In this document: positions 46,028 to 46,091 of the stretch, piece by piece
Numbering within the stretch: the first letter of the stretch is position 1
How the letters are laid out: every line of letters begins with the position of its first letter
From: an uncultured Pelagibacteraceae bacterium
GTDB lineage: Bacteria; Pseudomonadota; Alphaproteobacteria; Pelagibacterales; Pelagibacteraceae
Assembly: GCA_902519695.1 (NCBI GenBank)
Contig: CABYKN010000005.1
Span: forward strand, 1-46,091
Length of the DNA: 46,091 nt
Reading direction: 5' to 3'
Translations under genes and position numbers: made by a program
The notes under the pieces: generated by a model
The model's database searches: none
The model's input: the letters and a program-made list of their open reading frames with translations, nothing else
Told to the model about the DNA's origin: nothing

Positions 46028-46091
46028 ATGGAACAAAAATTAAAAACAGATTTTGATAAATTTATAAGTACCTCTAATTTCTCAAACCAAG
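46028..46091 (+). CDS. sufD: SufD, N-terminal fragment (right window edge)
   Basis: An ATG at 46028, directly after the sufC TAA, opens 21 codons (EQKLKTDFDKFIST...) that run off the window. The identity rests on operon position: sufD follows sufC in almost all suf operons. The visible sequence is too short to confirm on its own. Confidence 0.7.
   Translation, partial: MEQKLKTDFDKFISTSNFSNQ

Noticed and set aside
1..46091. CRISPR arrays, tRNA or rRNA genes, phage or toxin-antitoxin systems
   Set aside because: Gaps are all 129 nt or less and every long frame is accounted for by a core gene; no direct-repeat arrays or cloverleaf seen by eye.

Overview
This window is a core-genome segment of a very AT-rich, streamlined alphaproteobacterium. 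The closest fit I can argue from sequence alone is a SAR11/Pelagibacter-like marine lineage. The evidence is the extreme A+T content by eye, lysine/asparagine/isoleucine-rich proteins, almost no spacer DNA (the longest non-coding gap is 129 nt), and alphaproteobacterial gene blocks: rpsF-rpsR-rplI-dnaB, rsmA-pdxA-surA-lptD-lptG-lptF facing pepA-ndk, purM-purN beside DUF2066-hdaA, NDUFA12-DUF2155, anmK/tyrS, and iscR-sufBCD. I see no rRNA, tRNA, CRISPR array, insertion sequence, prophage or integron. No stretch over 300 nt lacks a gene.

Layout. 1-10.7 kb, minus strand: rpsF, rpsR, rplI, dnaB, an RND/MMPL-type membrane protein, cvpA, purF, an HD-domain protein, a DUF255 thioredoxin-fold protein, and gshA running off the left edge. 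10.8-13.3 kb, plus: fabD, fabG, acpP, gmk. 13.3-20.6 kb, minus: outer-membrane biogenesis genes lptF, lptG, lptD and surA, then pdxA and rsmA. 20.6-22.5 kb, plus: pepA, ndk. 22.5-24.1 kb, minus: purM, purN. 24.1-27.6 kb, plus: a DUF2066 protein, an Hda/DnaA-like ATPase, aspS. 27.6-28.4 kb, minus: a free-standing protein matching the C-terminus of B12-dependent ribonucleotide reductase. 28.5-29.2 kb, plus: NDUFA12, DUF2155. 29.2-31.4 kb, minus: aroQ, accB, accC. 31.4-32.4 kb, plus: thiS, thiG. 32.4-34.2 kb, minus: RNase E/G. 34.3-40.3 kb, plus: mrcA, prfB (with the +1 programmed frameshift), an AsmA-like protein. 40.3-41.5 kb, minus: tyrS. 41.5-42.6 kb, plus: anmK. 42.6-43.3 kb, minus: an alpha/beta hydrolase. 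43.4 kb to the right end, plus: iscR, sufB, sufC, sufD (partial).

How it works together. The genes cover translation, replication, fatty-acid synthesis (malonyl-CoA through ACP), purine synthesis, LPS export, peptidoglycan synthesis and recycling, and Fe-S cluster assembly. The clearest regulation is a perfect dyad resembling the E. coli type 1 IscR site over the -35 of iscR-sufBCD. Stop/start codons are fused or overlapping at many co-directional junctions. Six of the seven convergent pairs overlap at their 3' ends and the seventh abuts, leaving no room for ordinary terminators.

I do not see a clear new multi-gene system. The best leads are the free-standing NrdJ C-terminal protein, the RNase E/G lacking its Zn-link cysteines, the IscR site, and several local gene losses or replacements relative to alphaproteobacterial order. 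Statements about usual gene order come from memory and were not checked against databases.
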